From: an uncultured Candidatus Saccharibacteria bacterium
Lineage (GTDB): Bacteria; Patescibacteriota; Saccharimonadia; Saccharimonadales; Saccharimonadaceae
Direction of reading: 5' to 3'
DNA length: 64,000 bases
Assembly (NCBI GenBank): GCA_947304395.1
Contig: CAMZBA010000006.1
Coordinates: forward strand, 1 to 64,000
How positions within the stretch are numbered: the first letter of the stretch is position 1; the number at the start of each line of letters is the position of its first letter. Made by a program: the position numbers and the translations under genes. The notes under the pieces were generated by a model, which searched no databases, was not told where the DNA came from, and saw nothing but the letters and a program-made list of their open reading frames with translations. Positions 28,459-38,085 of this stretch are shown one piece after another.

Positions 28459-29475
28459 TTATAAATGACGGCGTTTTTTGCGTACTTCTTCCAGGAAATG
28501 AACGGCTTTATAATGTATCTTTTTGACTGGCAAGTCGTGCGCTGGCACGAAAGTGACCTGCTCGCCACCGAAACCGCACTTAAAAGTCGTCACTCCGGCA
28601 TAACGATGATGTGGCGAATTAGGTGGCGCAATGCCGAAGAGGTTGTAGCGCTTAATGCCCATCGCCTTGGCATCTTTTATGATTTGCCATTGCAAAGCGT
28701 GTGCGCCTGGTAGCTTTCGCCCCTCATCAGTCGATGCGGCTTCATGATAAATCGCCTCTGGCTTTTGTAATAGGATTAACCCTTTAGCTAACTCTACGCC
28801 ATCGAGCGTAGCTGTATATATGCGCGCATTATCGCCAAAGGCCTCGCGCTGCGCTTGTATAAACTTGCGCGAAGACGGAATGAAGCCCTGCCGTTCGGCG
28901 GTTTTTAGTTGGATGTCGTAAAAATTATCGAATGCTTCTTTGGAGTTATCGGAGTCGACCTTGATGCCAAGCTTAGCGCTGCGGCGCACATCGTAACGAG
29001 TCTGGCGGCGCATGTCGGCCAATAGCTCGTCTTCGCTCTTCGTTAAATCGAGCATGACAGTATGCTCGGCATGCAGATGCATCGGTGACTTTACGAGCCC
29101 CATTTCCGCTAAAAGCTTCTCCATTTCGGGCGAATCGTAGACATTTGGGCGCATACGCACGAAGACGCATCTATTTTCTATCGCTAGCTCACGAACCTTG
29201 TCGAGGAAGAATTTTAGTACTTTCTTGCCTTTATTCCAATCTAGTAATGGCCCGCCAGGTATTTCTAGATATCTCCCGCGCTTTGCCGGCTTTAGAACAA
29301 TGACAGCCGAAGCCACCATCTTGCTGTCCTTTTCAACGCCGCGATAAAATACCTGCTCTTTGTCAATCTCGTATACTTTACCCCAGGCCGAGGTCTGCAA
29401 GAAATTAGCCTCTGGGTGAGCCTTAAAAACATACTTGTCTAGCTCTTCCGGCTTTAGCTCTACGAATTTCAACAT
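28459..29475 (-). CDS. FemAB-like peptidoglycan interpeptide ligase, tandem paralogue
   Basis: FLQTSAWGKVYE, RRQTRYDVRRSAKLG, YHEAASTDEGRKLPGAHALQWQIIKDAKAMGIKRYNLFG. Confidence 0.85.
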   Translation of the reverse strand: MLKFVELKPEELDKYVFKAHPEANFLQTSAWGKVYEIDKEQVFYRGVEKDSKMVASAVIVLKPAKRGRYLEIPGGPLLDWNKGKKVLKFFLDKVRELAIENRCVFVRMRPNVYDSPEMEKLLAEMGLVKSPMHLHAEHTVMLDLTKSEDELLADMRRQTRYDVRRSAKLGIKVDSDNSKEAFDNFYDIQLKTAERQGFIPSSRKFIQAQREAFGDNARIYTATLDGVELAKGLILLQKPEAIYHEAASTDEGRKLPGAHALQWQIIKDAKAMGIKRYNLFGIAPPNSPHHRYAGVTTFKCGFGGEQVTFVPAHDLPVKKIHYKAVHFLEEVRKKRRHL

Positions 29476-30173
29476 TATTTTTCCAGCTCCTTATATTGCG
29501 CCGCGATTTCCGCCGCCGTCTCTTTAATGTCTTTGAGATAATGCGAATGGCGCCAACCTTCTTTTATGGTTAACGAGGAATTACTGAGCAACTCGTGCAT
29601 CTTTTTGCCTTGGCGAAGAGGCGTCATCCGATCATCGGCGCCCCATACTATTCTGGTCTTAGTCGTGATTTTGCTCAAATCCAGTTTCTTATCAGAGTCA
29701 AGCATATTCGTCATTGTTTTCTTCATATTGTCAGGAGCGTCGTTATAGTCATGTACGCCTAGTACCTTGTAGACGACCTTGCGCGCAAGCTTACTCTTTC
29801 TAAGTGGCGCAAATACTTTAGACATCCTGCGCATTAGGCTGTTTTTTAGCGATGGCTCATAAATTCCAGCTGAGTCGAGCAAAATTAAGCCACTCAAATA
29901 ATTTGAGCCCTTTTGCTCGAGCATATTCAACAGGATGCGCCCACCGTTACTATGGCCAAGCGCAATTGAGCCTTTTGGAATCTCTTTTGCCGCCCATTCC
30001 GCATAATCGTCGATAGTATAAACTTCGTCCGATTGCGTACCAAGACCAGGAACGCGCAATAGTACTGCATTTATCTTATAGCTCTTAAGTTCTTTGATAA
30101 CTTCTTCCCACGGTTCTGGCATATAGGTCCAACCGTGAATAATATACAATTTCTTCATCAATTTAGCCCCCAT
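29475..30173 (-). CDS. Alpha/beta hydrolase
   Basis: YIIHGWTYMPEPW, SIALGHSNGGRILLNML (GxSxG), IVWGADDRMTPL. Confidence 0.82.
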   Translation of the reverse strand: MGAKLMKKLYIIHGWTYMPEPWEEVIKELKSYKINAVLLRVPGLGTQSDEVYTIDDYAEWAAKEIPKGSIALGHSNGGRILLNMLEQKGSNYLSGLILLDSAGIYEPSLKNSLMRRMSKVFAPLRKSKLARKVVYKVLGVHDYNDAPDNMKKTMTNMLDSDKKLDLSKITTKTRIVWGADDRMTPLRQGKKMHELLSNSSLTIKEGWRHSHYLKDIKETAAEIAAQYKELEK

Positions 30174-31432
30174 TGCGCTCGGCGCTTCTTGTAGAGTGCG
30201 GTTTGGCGAGGAAGCTTCGCGGCGTCGTCTGGGTTTTCGAGTAATTTTTCAATAATCCATTCGAGATATTGGCTACCCTTAAACATGATTGTTTCACCCC
30301 CCTTGAGGTTATTTTCGAGATATTTTAAAGCAGCATCTGGTTTGCGGAACGCCATCGCGCGTACGCCCTTCTTTTTTTGAAGAACTGGATAGGTATATTT
30401 TGTCGTGCGTCGGCCTACCATCAATATCTGCTCAACATCCATACTAGCTAATAACTCTGCCAGACGCTCGTGTTCTTCTTTTTCAACACTACCCTGGTCG
30501 ATAATGTCACCAATTACGAGCCACTTATGTTCGGCCTCCATTTCCTCGAACGTCTCGAGCATAGTTTGCATACTAATAATGTGGGCATTATAGCTGCTAT
30601 CGATAATCTTAATATCATTCTTGCCTTTGAAGAAATTGTTGCGACCGGGTGGCGTAATATAATTGCTTAGATTGTAGTTAACCTTGACGTCAAGATAATC
30701 CATCAGCTTCTCGAGCATTAGCAACTGAATCGTTGCGTCGCGCGGAATTGGGTCATGAAATGTAAACTTACGCTTCGTAAAGGTAAATACTGCACGGTCT
30801 GGCTGAACTTTATAGCTTTTAAGCTCATTTTTACTAACCTTTACAACCTCCGCATTAATATCGTTGGTCTTTTCGACCATAGTTTTATTGTCGCCATCAA
30901 TTAGTACGAGTTTTTTAGTATTATGCGGAATGGTAGCAAATTCATGTGCAATCGCCTCATCGAGAGATTTAAATTTCCCCTTCTTGACTACCTCGTCGAA
31001 ACACATTGCATGCGAACGCCCAAGACTAACCCAAAGTGACACTTCTGGCTTTAGCCACCTAGAGATATATTCTGCCCGTCCCGGAAAATCACCATCAGTT
31101 TCTACAATGTAATATTTTTCTTTATGACGAAAAGTGAATGCACGAATTGGCGACTTTAGAATTAGCTTTACCCACTGCATCTTCGAGCCAGTTACGCCAT
31201 GTTCGCCCAAAATGTCAAAAGCGATTCCGAAAGCGGAATTAGCATTATGCGAGTAGTGCGCTTTGCGACCAAGCTGAGTCTCGATTAAGTTAAGCATCGT
31301 CGTCTTGCCAGCGGATCCGGTAATCATAATTATGCGCGGTCGCCAGCGCTTTAGCGAGATATTCGCCCAGAACTTAAAGTAGCCCGCAACTATAAAATAC
31401 AATTTATCACTAATTCTCGATTTTAAATCCAT
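30158..31432 (-). CDS. Mur-ligase family protein (MurF-like)
   Basis: IIMITGSAGKTTMLNLIE, PPGRNNFFKGKNDIKIIDSSYNAH, WLVIGDIIDQGSVEKEEHERLAELL. Confidence 0.8.
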   Translation of the reverse strand: MDLKSRISDKLYFIVAGYFKFWANISLKRWRPRIIMITGSAGKTTMLNLIETQLGRKAHYSHNANSAFGIAFDILGEHGVTGSKMQWVKLILKSPIRAFTFRHKEKYYIVETDGDFPGRAEYISRWLKPEVSLWVSLGRSHAMCFDEVVKKGKFKSLDEAIAHEFATIPHNTKKLVLIDGDNKTMVEKTNDINAEVVKVSKNELKSYKVQPDRAVFTFTKRKFTFHDPIPRDATIQLLMLEKLMDYLDVKVNYNLSNYITPPGRNNFFKGKNDIKIIDSSYNAHIISMQTMLETFEEMEAEHKWLVIGDIIDQGSVEKEEHERLAELLASMDVEQILMVGRRTTKYTYPVLQKKKGVRAMAFRKPDAALKYLENNLKGGETIMFKGSQYLEWIIEKLLENPDDAAKLPRQTALYKKRRAQWGLN

Positions 31433-31507
31433 GGATTAATTATACCATCAAAAACCGCCCCATGAGGACTACGGGGCGGTAACTATACTATACCACATTT
31501 GTGTGGT

Positions 31508-32059
31508 CTATTGTCCACGTTTCTTTAATTCTAAAAGCACCGTTGGCACCGCTGGAGGCGGCGTAAAGTAATTTGGCCTCAGTGGAAGACGGATACGCGG
31601 GGCGTATTGAATATAGAGCTGTTTGCCCAACTGTGAGGTGTAATGTCGGTCATTATTGAGAAGTTTTAGCGCAAATTGCTTCTGCAAAATCAAGTATATG
31701 GCATCTGGCGGATTCTTTGCTTCGTCAAGCTTATGTAGAATCGCCGAGCTCAGATGAAACGGAGGGTTAGCAAAAATCTTATATGGGCCGTCCGGCAATT
31801 CCATTTCAAGAAAATCCTTTTCCACTATCACAACATTGTCGTATCGCTTCGTATTTTTACGCAGAAGAGCAGCCGTCTCAGCATCCGGCTCAACGGCTAT
31901 CACCCGTTTGCATCTACGCGCAAGAGCCGAAGTGATTACGCCAGATCCGGCGCCAATATCTATAACGACATCACGCTTCTTTATATTGCTATGACCAATC
32001 AAAAAACCAGCCAACTTGGGGCTGCGTAGAAAATGTTGCGATAATTGATATTTACGCAT
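31508..32059 (-). CDS. Erm/KsgA-family rRNA adenine methyltransferase (short form)
   Basis: YQLSQHFLRSPKLAGFLI, VIDIGAGSGVITSALAR, IFANPPFHLSSAIL. Confidence 0.8.
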   Translation of the reverse strand: MRKYQLSQHFLRSPKLAGFLIGHSNIKKRDVVIDIGAGSGVITSALARRCKRVIAVEPDAETAALLRKNTKRYDNVVIVEKDFLEMELPDGPYKIFANPPFHLSSAILHKLDEAKNPPDAIYLILQKQFALKLLNNDRHYTSQLGKQLYIQYAPRIRLPLRPNYFTPPPAVPTVLLELKKRGQ

Positions 32060-32603
32060 CTTTCGGCAATAATCCTAACTGTCGCACAGCTTCATACATC
32101 GCAACTGCACTTGCGCAACCAACGTTGATAGAGCGAGTGGAGCCGAGTTGCTCGATATAGAATGCGCCGTCGGATTTATCTAATAACTCTTGAGAAATGC
32201 CGTCAGATTCTGAACCAAATATTAAAATCGAGTTTGGTTTGATTTCTGTTTTTGCAAGCGCCTTCGCTTCTGGACGATTGTTGTCGACGGCAATAATAGA
32301 CATATTACGGGCGCGCGCGTCCTTTATGAATTCATCAACTGTCGAAAAGTGATCGATATGTAAGTATTTATCCGTCACCATTGCACCGCGGCGGTTATAT
32401 TTGCGCTTGCCAATGATATGCACGCGCGCCACATTAAAAGCGTTCGCATTGCGCACAATGGTGCCGATGTTAAAATCGTGCGCCAAGTTCTCTATTGCGA
32501 TTTCCAGAGGAATCCGAGATTTATCGAGGTCGGCAACAATCTCCTCATTGCTAAGGCCTTTGTATTTATCTATGAGATTGCGCGTATCGTCGCTCGGATT
32601 CAT
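32052..32603 (-). CDS. TrmH/SpoU-family RNA methyltransferase
   Basis: NLAHDFNIGTIVRNANAFNVARVHIIG, ILIFGSESDGISQELLDKSD, INVGCASAVAMYEAVRQ. Confidence 0.9.
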   Translation of the reverse strand: MNPSDDTRNLIDKYKGLSNEEIVADLDKSRIPLEIAIENLAHDFNIGTIVRNANAFNVARVHIIGKRKYNRRGAMVTDKYLHIDHFSTVDEFIKDARARNMSIIAVDNNRPEAKALAKTEIKPNSILIFGSESDGISQELLDKSDGAFYIEQLGSTRSINVGCASAVAMYEAVRQLGLLPKDA

Positions 32604-32917
32604 TATTTCTTGGTATTTTTACTGCTTTGTTTTTCGATGCGAGCTTTAGATTTTTCGTTCTGCTCGTGCGATTCAATTATAAAACGAATCAACGCCCAAA
32701 CAATAACATTCGCCAACATCGCCGCAATAGCAATTAGCGGCACAATAAGTAGCGCCACGCCAGCGGATTGATTAATCAATGCAACAACACCAGCTATAAC
32801 AAATACTATTACTGCAACCGATGCATAAGTCCAAGTCAAAAGGCTAATTTGCCTTTTTTCACGATACATTCTAGATAATTTTTCAAATAAACTTTCCATG
32901 TCATCATTATAGCACAA
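32603..32917 (-). CDS. Hypothetical two-TM protein
   Basis: ORF with two TM segments. Confidence 0.5.
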   Translation of the reverse strand: MCYNDDMESLFEKLSRMYREKRQISLLTWTYASVAVIVFVIAGVVALINQSAGVALLIVPLIAIAAMLANVIVWALIRFIIESHEQNEKSKARIEKQSSKNTKK

Positions 32918-32934
32918 ATTCCTATTTTTGTCAA
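32906..32934 (-). promoter_or_regulatory. Perfect sigma70-type promoter TTGACA-N17-TATAAT
   Basis: Minus-strand TTGACAAAAATAGGAATTTGTGCTATAAT; extended -10. Confidence 0.82.
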
Positions 32935-32962
32935 TCTATGGCAATGTGATAGAATACTTAAA

Positions 32963-33658
32963 GTGAAAGACGCATTAATCAAAGAATTAGAGAAAGGCAT
33001 CGACGCCGAACGCTCCGAACGTACGCAGCATTATTTTGGCATATTCCCTGGCGGCTATGGCGAGGGTGATATTTTGCTTGGCATTCCGACGCCATATATC
33101 CGTAAGCGCGCCAAAGATTATAATAAGATGCCACTTCCAGAACTTCGCGAACTACTCCAATCCCCCGTACACGAATTTCGCTTTGCGGCTCTTGCTATTA
33201 TGAAAGACCAATACCGCAAGAATAGCGAGACTATTATAAAACTCTATCTCGATAACCTGGATTATATAAATAACTGGGATTTAGTCGACTGTTTTGCGTC
33301 ACATTTAATTGGGCGATGGTGCCTTGAGAACCGCGACGAAAGCGTGCTTGATACTCTTAACCAGTCAACTGATTTGTGGCGACGACGCATCTCGTTGGTT
33401 GCTTATATGGCTTTCTACCGCAAGAATCTCCTCGGCGATGGGCTCGAAATGATAGATCGACGCATTGACGATCCCGAAGATTTGATGCACAAAGCCTGCG
33501 GTTGGATGTTACGAGAGATTTATAGCAAAGTCGATAAACACCTAGTGGAGTCGTATTTAATTGACAATTACTCACGGCTTTCACGCACAACTCTGCGCTA
33601 CGCGATCGAACATATGCCAGAGGAGCAGCGCCTCCAATATCTACACGGAGATTTTTAA
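32963..33658 (+). CDS. DNA alkylation repair (AlkD-like) HEAT-repeat protein, GTG start
   Basis: TPYIRKRAKDYNK, NWDLVDCFASHLIGRW, MHKACGWMLREIY. Confidence 0.85.
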   Translation: MKDALIKELEKGIDAERSERTQHYFGIFPGGYGEGDILLGIPTPYIRKRAKDYNKMPLPELRELLQSPVHEFRFAALAIMKDQYRKNSETIIKLYLDNLDYINNWDLVDCFASHLIGRWCLENRDESVLDTLNQSTDLWRRRISLVAYMAFYRKNLLGDGLEMIDRRIDDPEDLMHKACGWMLREIYSKVDKHLVESYLIDNYSRLSRTTLRYAIEHMPEEQRLQYLHGDF

Positions 33659-33885
33659 TGTCGCGCGCCCAAAATAACCGCCCCGCTCCATACGATCCGC
33701 CGCGTTGTTGGGTCGGGGATAAAAATAAAGTATGTTATCCCGACGAAATAACGGCAGAGATGAGCGCGCGTTTAGTAGAGGCCGAGCATGGCCTAGCGGC
33801 TAACTCTTTGACCTGTTATCGTTGCGAGTATGGCAACCACTGGCACTTGGCAAATAATAACACTAAAAATCGCCGCCAGCGTTAG
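33658..33885 (+). CDS. Small hypothetical protein, possible zinc-binding
   Basis: CWVGDKNKVCYP and CYRCEYGNHWH. Confidence 0.5.
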   Translation: MSRAQNNRPAPYDPPRCWVGDKNKVCYPDEITAEMSARLVEAEHGLAANSLTCYRCEYGNHWHLANNNTKNRRQR

Positions 33886-34176
33886 ACTTCCGCGTAGCCT
33901 TGTTTCTTGCATGTTTGCTTTTAACTATCCGAAGATGTCAAATATTCTTATACAAAATGCACCTTTTTACGCCTCTTCTTCACAGATAATTCGCGACGGA
34001 CGGTTAGAGCACAAATTTGCGCCGTCCTTCTAGGGGTCATCAGAAGCGCCCATCTGGCGATATTGTACAAAAATCTTGGACAACTTCGCATATGTGCAAG
34101 AACACAAGACGCGCGCCTATAATAAGACATCAAAAAATCGCCGGCCTACCGAATAGCAAAACCGGCGATTAGCGAA

Positions 34177-35502
34177 CTATTTTTTAGCCTTTTTGGCGGC
34201 AGCTTTTTTAGCTGGCTTCTTGGCGTGTGGCTTATTAATTTCAACAAGCTTGTTCATAGTTCGATCAACACGCATGCGATTGCGAATGCTGACGGCAACG
34301 TCAGGATTCTTGAGTTGCTCGAGCACCTTCGGGTCGTTCTTGTAGACGGCGCGCATTTCGACAACCTGCTGTGCGGCTTCTTCTTCGGAAACCTCGATGC
34401 CGAGCGCATCGGCGAGCTTTTGTACTACGATACTACCAATAACGCGCTTACGGGCCGTTTCGCGAAGCCCTTCTTCCCACTCCTCGAGCTTTTGCTTGGT
34501 TTGCTCGAGGTATTGCTCGAATTCCATGCCGCGGGAGCGAAGATTGCGGAACATATCCTCTTTCATACTTTCAAACTGCTCTTGAACGAGCGAAGCTGGT
34601 GCCTCGGTCTTTGAATGAGAGACGATTTCGTTCAAAAGGCTGTCTTTGTATTTTTCATCAGCCTCATAGGTGGCGCGAGATTTAAGATTCTTCATGATAT
34701 CTTCGCGAAGCTCTTTGAGAGTCTCAAAAGCGCCAGATTTCTTTGCGAGATCATCGTCAATTGCTGGAACGTTAATCTCGGAAACTTGCTTTAAGAGAAT
34801 CTCAAACACGGTCTTTGCACCAGCAAGTTCTGCGCTAGCGTAATCTTTAGGAAAAGTAATGTCGAGATCGAATTTGTCGCCAACTTCATGGCCAACAATG
34901 CCGTCTTCAAAGCCAGGAATAAATTGTCCAGACCCGAGGCGAAGATGATAATCCTTTGCAGATCCACCGTCGAAAGCTTTGCCATCTTTTTTACCCTTGA
35001 AATCAATAATGACTTCGTCGCCATTCTTAGCTGCGCGCTTTACAACTTTTGGCTCAGCATAACTTTCAGCGATACGGCGAAGGACGTCCTCGACATCATC
35101 GTCGGTAACCTCCGGCTCATCATAAACGACCTTAATGTTCTCATAGTCGCCAAGTTTGACGTCTGGCATAATGTCGGAAGTAATCGTTAGCTCCGCCATT
35201 TCACCAGGAACATACTTCTTAACGTCTACGTGAGGGATAGAGATTGGGGTTAAGCCAGCCTCGGTATAAAGCTTCGGGATGGCTTGGCGAACAACAATAT
35301 CAAGGGTTTGCGAAGCAAGATCGTTTGGATCGACGTGCTGTTCAACAATGTTTGCCGGAGCTTTGCCGTTGCGAAAGCCTGGCACTTTAATATTTCGAGC
35401 GAGGCGCTCGAGAGCCTTCAAGCGTGCAGGCTCAAAGTCTTTTTGATCGAACTCAACGGTAAATTCTACCGATGTGCTGAGTTTTTTGCTGGTAGATTTC
35501 AT
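34177..35502 (-). CDS. tig: Trigger factor with Lys/Ala-rich C-terminal tail
   Basis: NIKVPGFRNGKAPANIVEQ, GDEVIIDFKGKKDGKAFDGGSAKDYHLRLGSGQFIPGFEDGIVGHEVGD. Confidence 0.95.
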   Translation of the reverse strand: MKSTSKKLSTSVEFTVEFDQKDFEPARLKALERLARNIKVPGFRNGKAPANIVEQHVDPNDLASQTLDIVVRQAIPKLYTEAGLTPISIPHVDVKKYVPGEMAELTITSDIMPDVKLGDYENIKVVYDEPEVTDDDVEDVLRRIAESYAEPKVVKRAAKNGDEVIIDFKGKKDGKAFDGGSAKDYHLRLGSGQFIPGFEDGIVGHEVGDKFDLDITFPKDYASAELAGAKTVFEILLKQVSEINVPAIDDDLAKKSGAFETLKELREDIMKNLKSRATYEADEKYKDSLLNEIVSHSKTEAPASLVQEQFESMKEDMFRNLRSRGMEFEQYLEQTKQKLEEWEEGLRETARKRVIGSIVVQKLADALGIEVSEEEAAQQVVEMRAVYKNDPKVLEQLKNPDVAVSIRNRMRVDRTMNKLVEINKPHAKKPAKKAAAKKAKK

Positions 35503-35545
35503 AGGAGAAATTATAACATGAACAGATAGAGATTATAAAGCGTAA

Positions 35546-37141
35546 CTATTTTATAACACTAATGCCGTTATTGTAATCCGTACGGAAATGCCGCAAAACA
35601 TTGCGCGGCTCAACTTCTTGCTTTAAGCCCGGATTCAAAATATCATACGGATCAAAGACTCCTTTAATCTTGCCATAAATTGCTAGAGTATCCGTATCTT
35701 CGCTTGGTCGAGTAAACATAGCCAGAAAACGCCCCTCTGGAGCATCGCCACAAGGATAACCGTCACAATGCTGAACGAGCTTCAGATATTTGCGCAAGAA
35801 GTCGATTAAGGCCTTACGCCCCTCAGAAGTCGCAGGCGAGAAACTCGGGCGAACCGTAAAAGTATTAAAATCGACTGAGCCATATATGGCCAGCTTTAGT
35901 TTTAGTTTCTCCGTCATTAGGCGCAAGCCTTGGAAGAACTCCGCTTGGCGCTCCTCCGGAATATATGCTCCGTCTACGAGTGGCAAGAAATAGTTTGGAT
36001 TAGCATCGTTCAAGAACGCCAAAAGATTCTCATTTACGGCTATAAAATCGCGTGTATTTTTAATATCCTCTATCACTAATCTGTCTTTGCCAGATAAAGC
36101 TTTGCGAAGTTTGCGGAATTTACGGCGGCGATCACGGCGCGCATCGTCTTTCGCATTTGCAACAATCAAAAGACCATCGTCTGGGACTTTTCGGTAAAGA
36201 CCACAAGCTTTCCCGGTGCTGCTTGCTTGATTAAAAATAGACGCATCATATACTTCTATATCGGTAAATTTGATTTTCTTCAAGATTTTGCAAACACGCA
36301 TAAAATCTTTACCATCGCTACACGGGATTGCAAACCAGTCTGGGCTCTCAAATACCGGCTCGACACGCAAAATCACCTCCGTGATGATACCGAGAGTCCC
36401 CTCTGAACCACAGATTAATGGCAATATATTAAAGTTATGTCTTTCTCGTACAGACTTGATGCCAGCGTAACCTGAGCGATTTTGAGTCGTAAGCGCGATT
36501 TTTGCCACAGTCTCGGATTTTTTATCGAGAATCTCTTTTATTTGACGATAGATTTCGCCTTCTAGATCCTTTTGTTCTAACTTTTTCTTTAGACCCCAGC
36601 GGCCGTAGTTGCCCGTTTGAATTAGGCTGCCATCACTTAGAACAATTTCCGCCTCTTCAATAAAGTCCGTAATTGTCTTCGGTTCGGTATTCACGCTTGC
36701 GGAAGCATTTTTCGCAATCAGACCACCAATAGTTTCGTGCGGGTCGCCGCTAACCGGCAGGTCGAGACCGTGTACACCGAGTGACTTTTTAAGTTCGCCC
36801 AGAGTTACGCCCGCCTGAACGCGAATTAGCCGTTGGCGCACATCAATTTCCTGAATATGATTGAGCCTCTCCGTAGAAATAATAAGACCGTTGCCAATAC
36901 TAGAACCAGTCTTGCTGTAGCCGGCACCGCGCACCGTAATTGGCAGAGAGATTTTTTTCGCAGCCAGCTGGTTAGAAAATCTAACAAGACGGCGAACATC
37001 ACGTGTATTAGCTGGAACCGCTACTATGCGTGGGTGAAACTTCAAAAGCGAACGGTCAGTAGAGTACCGCTCCAAAACATTAGGTGCACTATAAACAACA
37101 CCATCGATATGCTGATTTAAATAAATCGCAATACGGTTCAT
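35546..37141 (-). CDS. FAD-binding oxidoreductase (GlcD-like)
   Basis: ITVRGAGYSKTGSSIGNGLIIS, GGLIAKNASAS, GSEGTLGIITEVIL, FDPYDILNPG. Confidence 0.88.
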   Translation of the reverse strand: MNRIAIYLNQHIDGVVYSAPNVLERYSTDRSLLKFHPRIVAVPANTRDVRRLVRFSNQLAAKKISLPITVRGAGYSKTGSSIGNGLIISTERLNHIQEIDVRQRLIRVQAGVTLGELKKSLGVHGLDLPVSGDPHETIGGLIAKNASASVNTEPKTITDFIEEAEIVLSDGSLIQTGNYGRWGLKKKLEQKDLEGEIYRQIKEILDKKSETVAKIALTTQNRSGYAGIKSVRERHNFNILPLICGSEGTLGIITEVILRVEPVFESPDWFAIPCSDGKDFMRVCKILKKIKFTDIEVYDASIFNQASSTGKACGLYRKVPDDGLLIVANAKDDARRDRRRKFRKLRKALSGKDRLVIEDIKNTRDFIAVNENLLAFLNDANPNYFLPLVDGAYIPEERQAEFFQGLRLMTEKLKLKLAIYGSVDFNTFTVRPSFSPATSEGRKALIDFLRKYLKLVQHCDGYPCGDAPEGRFLAMFTRPSEDTDTLAIYGKIKGVFDPYDILNPGLKQEVEPRNVLRHFRTDYNNGISVIK

Positions 37142-37268
37142 AATCCACCCTTAATCATCACATTTTATTTTATCACATAAAAGCACGAGCTTAATGTTTT
37201 TAAAGAATGAAAAAGCTCCCCAAAATATGTATGGGGAGCCAACCTATGGACTATCGTAGCGTCAAACG

Positions 37269-37673
37269 TTAAACGCTGGCGGGCCGGCGGCGAAAAGCGC
37301 CTTTTTTGAGCAGATCCCAACCTTCACATCCGTAAACATAAAAAGTCGTATCTACATCTGCGGGGCGCACCTCGAGGATGGCCCTCTGCTGGTCGTCGTC
37401 TTCGATGTACTTGACGCTCATTACGGGCGGGGATAAGTACTCGATTCCGTCCTTAAGCTTGACAGCGTCTTTAAGGTTGGTTCCGTTGATACGGAAACCG
37501 CACCCAAGCGCAGTTTCGCTGTCAGCAAAGAAGACCAGTTCGTCGCCGATCCCCGCGTAATGGACGAAATTCCACATACGCCTCGCAAAAGCCTCATTGT
37601 CCAGCTTGCTAGGCTGGTTCTTGCTTGCGGGACAAATAGTCCAGAGTCGCACAAAAAGTTCGTCGGATGCCAT
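37269..37673 (-). CDS. Hypothetical protein
   Basis: ORF with SD and own promoter. Confidence 0.6.
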   Translation of the reverse strand: MASDELFVRLWTICPASKNQPSKLDNEAFARRMWNFVHYAGIGDELVFFADSETALGCGFRINGTNLKDAVKLKDGIEYLSPPVMSVKYIEDDDQQRAILEVRPADVDTTFYVYGCEGWDLLKKGAFRRRPASV

Positions 37674-37713
37674 ACTTTAGTCCCCCTTTCATTGGATAGC
37701 ATACAACTTTGAT

Positions 37714-37742
37714 ATTATACAATACTAGCCGTGTCTTTGCAA
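37714..37742 (-). promoter_or_regulatory. Promoter TTGCAA-N17-TATAAT
   Basis: Minus-strand TTGCAAAGACACGGCTAGTATTGTATAAT. Confidence 0.7.
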
Positions 37743-37810
37743 GTGCCATTGATGTTTTTGTTCTCTTCTGTTAAAATAATTCTTGTAAACCGCTATGTTT
37801 CGTTACCCAT

Positions 37811-37895
37811 GCGCGAGTGGTGAAATTGGTATACACGTATGCCTTAGGAGCATATGCCTTCGGGCGTGCTGGTTCAAGTCCAGTCTCGCGCACCA
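37811..37895 (+). tRNA. tRNA-Leu (anticodon TAG), CCA encoded
   Basis: GCGCGAGTGGTGAAATTGG...ATGCCTTAGGAGCAT...variable arm...GGTTCAAGTCC..CTCGCGCACCA. Confidence 0.93.
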
Positions 37896-38000
37896 AAGAA
37901 AGCCTCCGATTGTTCGGGGGCTTTCTTTGATACTAATGTAAGATGACTCGCCTCTAATTAACATAAGGCATAATATACGCATGCGACGCTATGTGCCCTC

Positions 38001-38029
38001 TTGACAAATAGTATATTTTTTGGTATAAT
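38001..38029 (+). promoter_or_regulatory. Perfect sigma70-type promoter TTGACA-N17-TATAAT
   Basis: ttgacaaatagtatattttttggtataat. Confidence 0.85.
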
Positions 38030-38085
38030 TGGATTGCTCGTTTACTATAAGTAGCGGGTAGAACCTTTAGAAAGGAGGAGAACAG

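Noticed and set aside
38001-38029. Possible operon with the tRNA-Leu upstream
   Set aside because: A terminator-like hairpin follows the tRNA and the perfect promoter at 38001 starts a separate unit.
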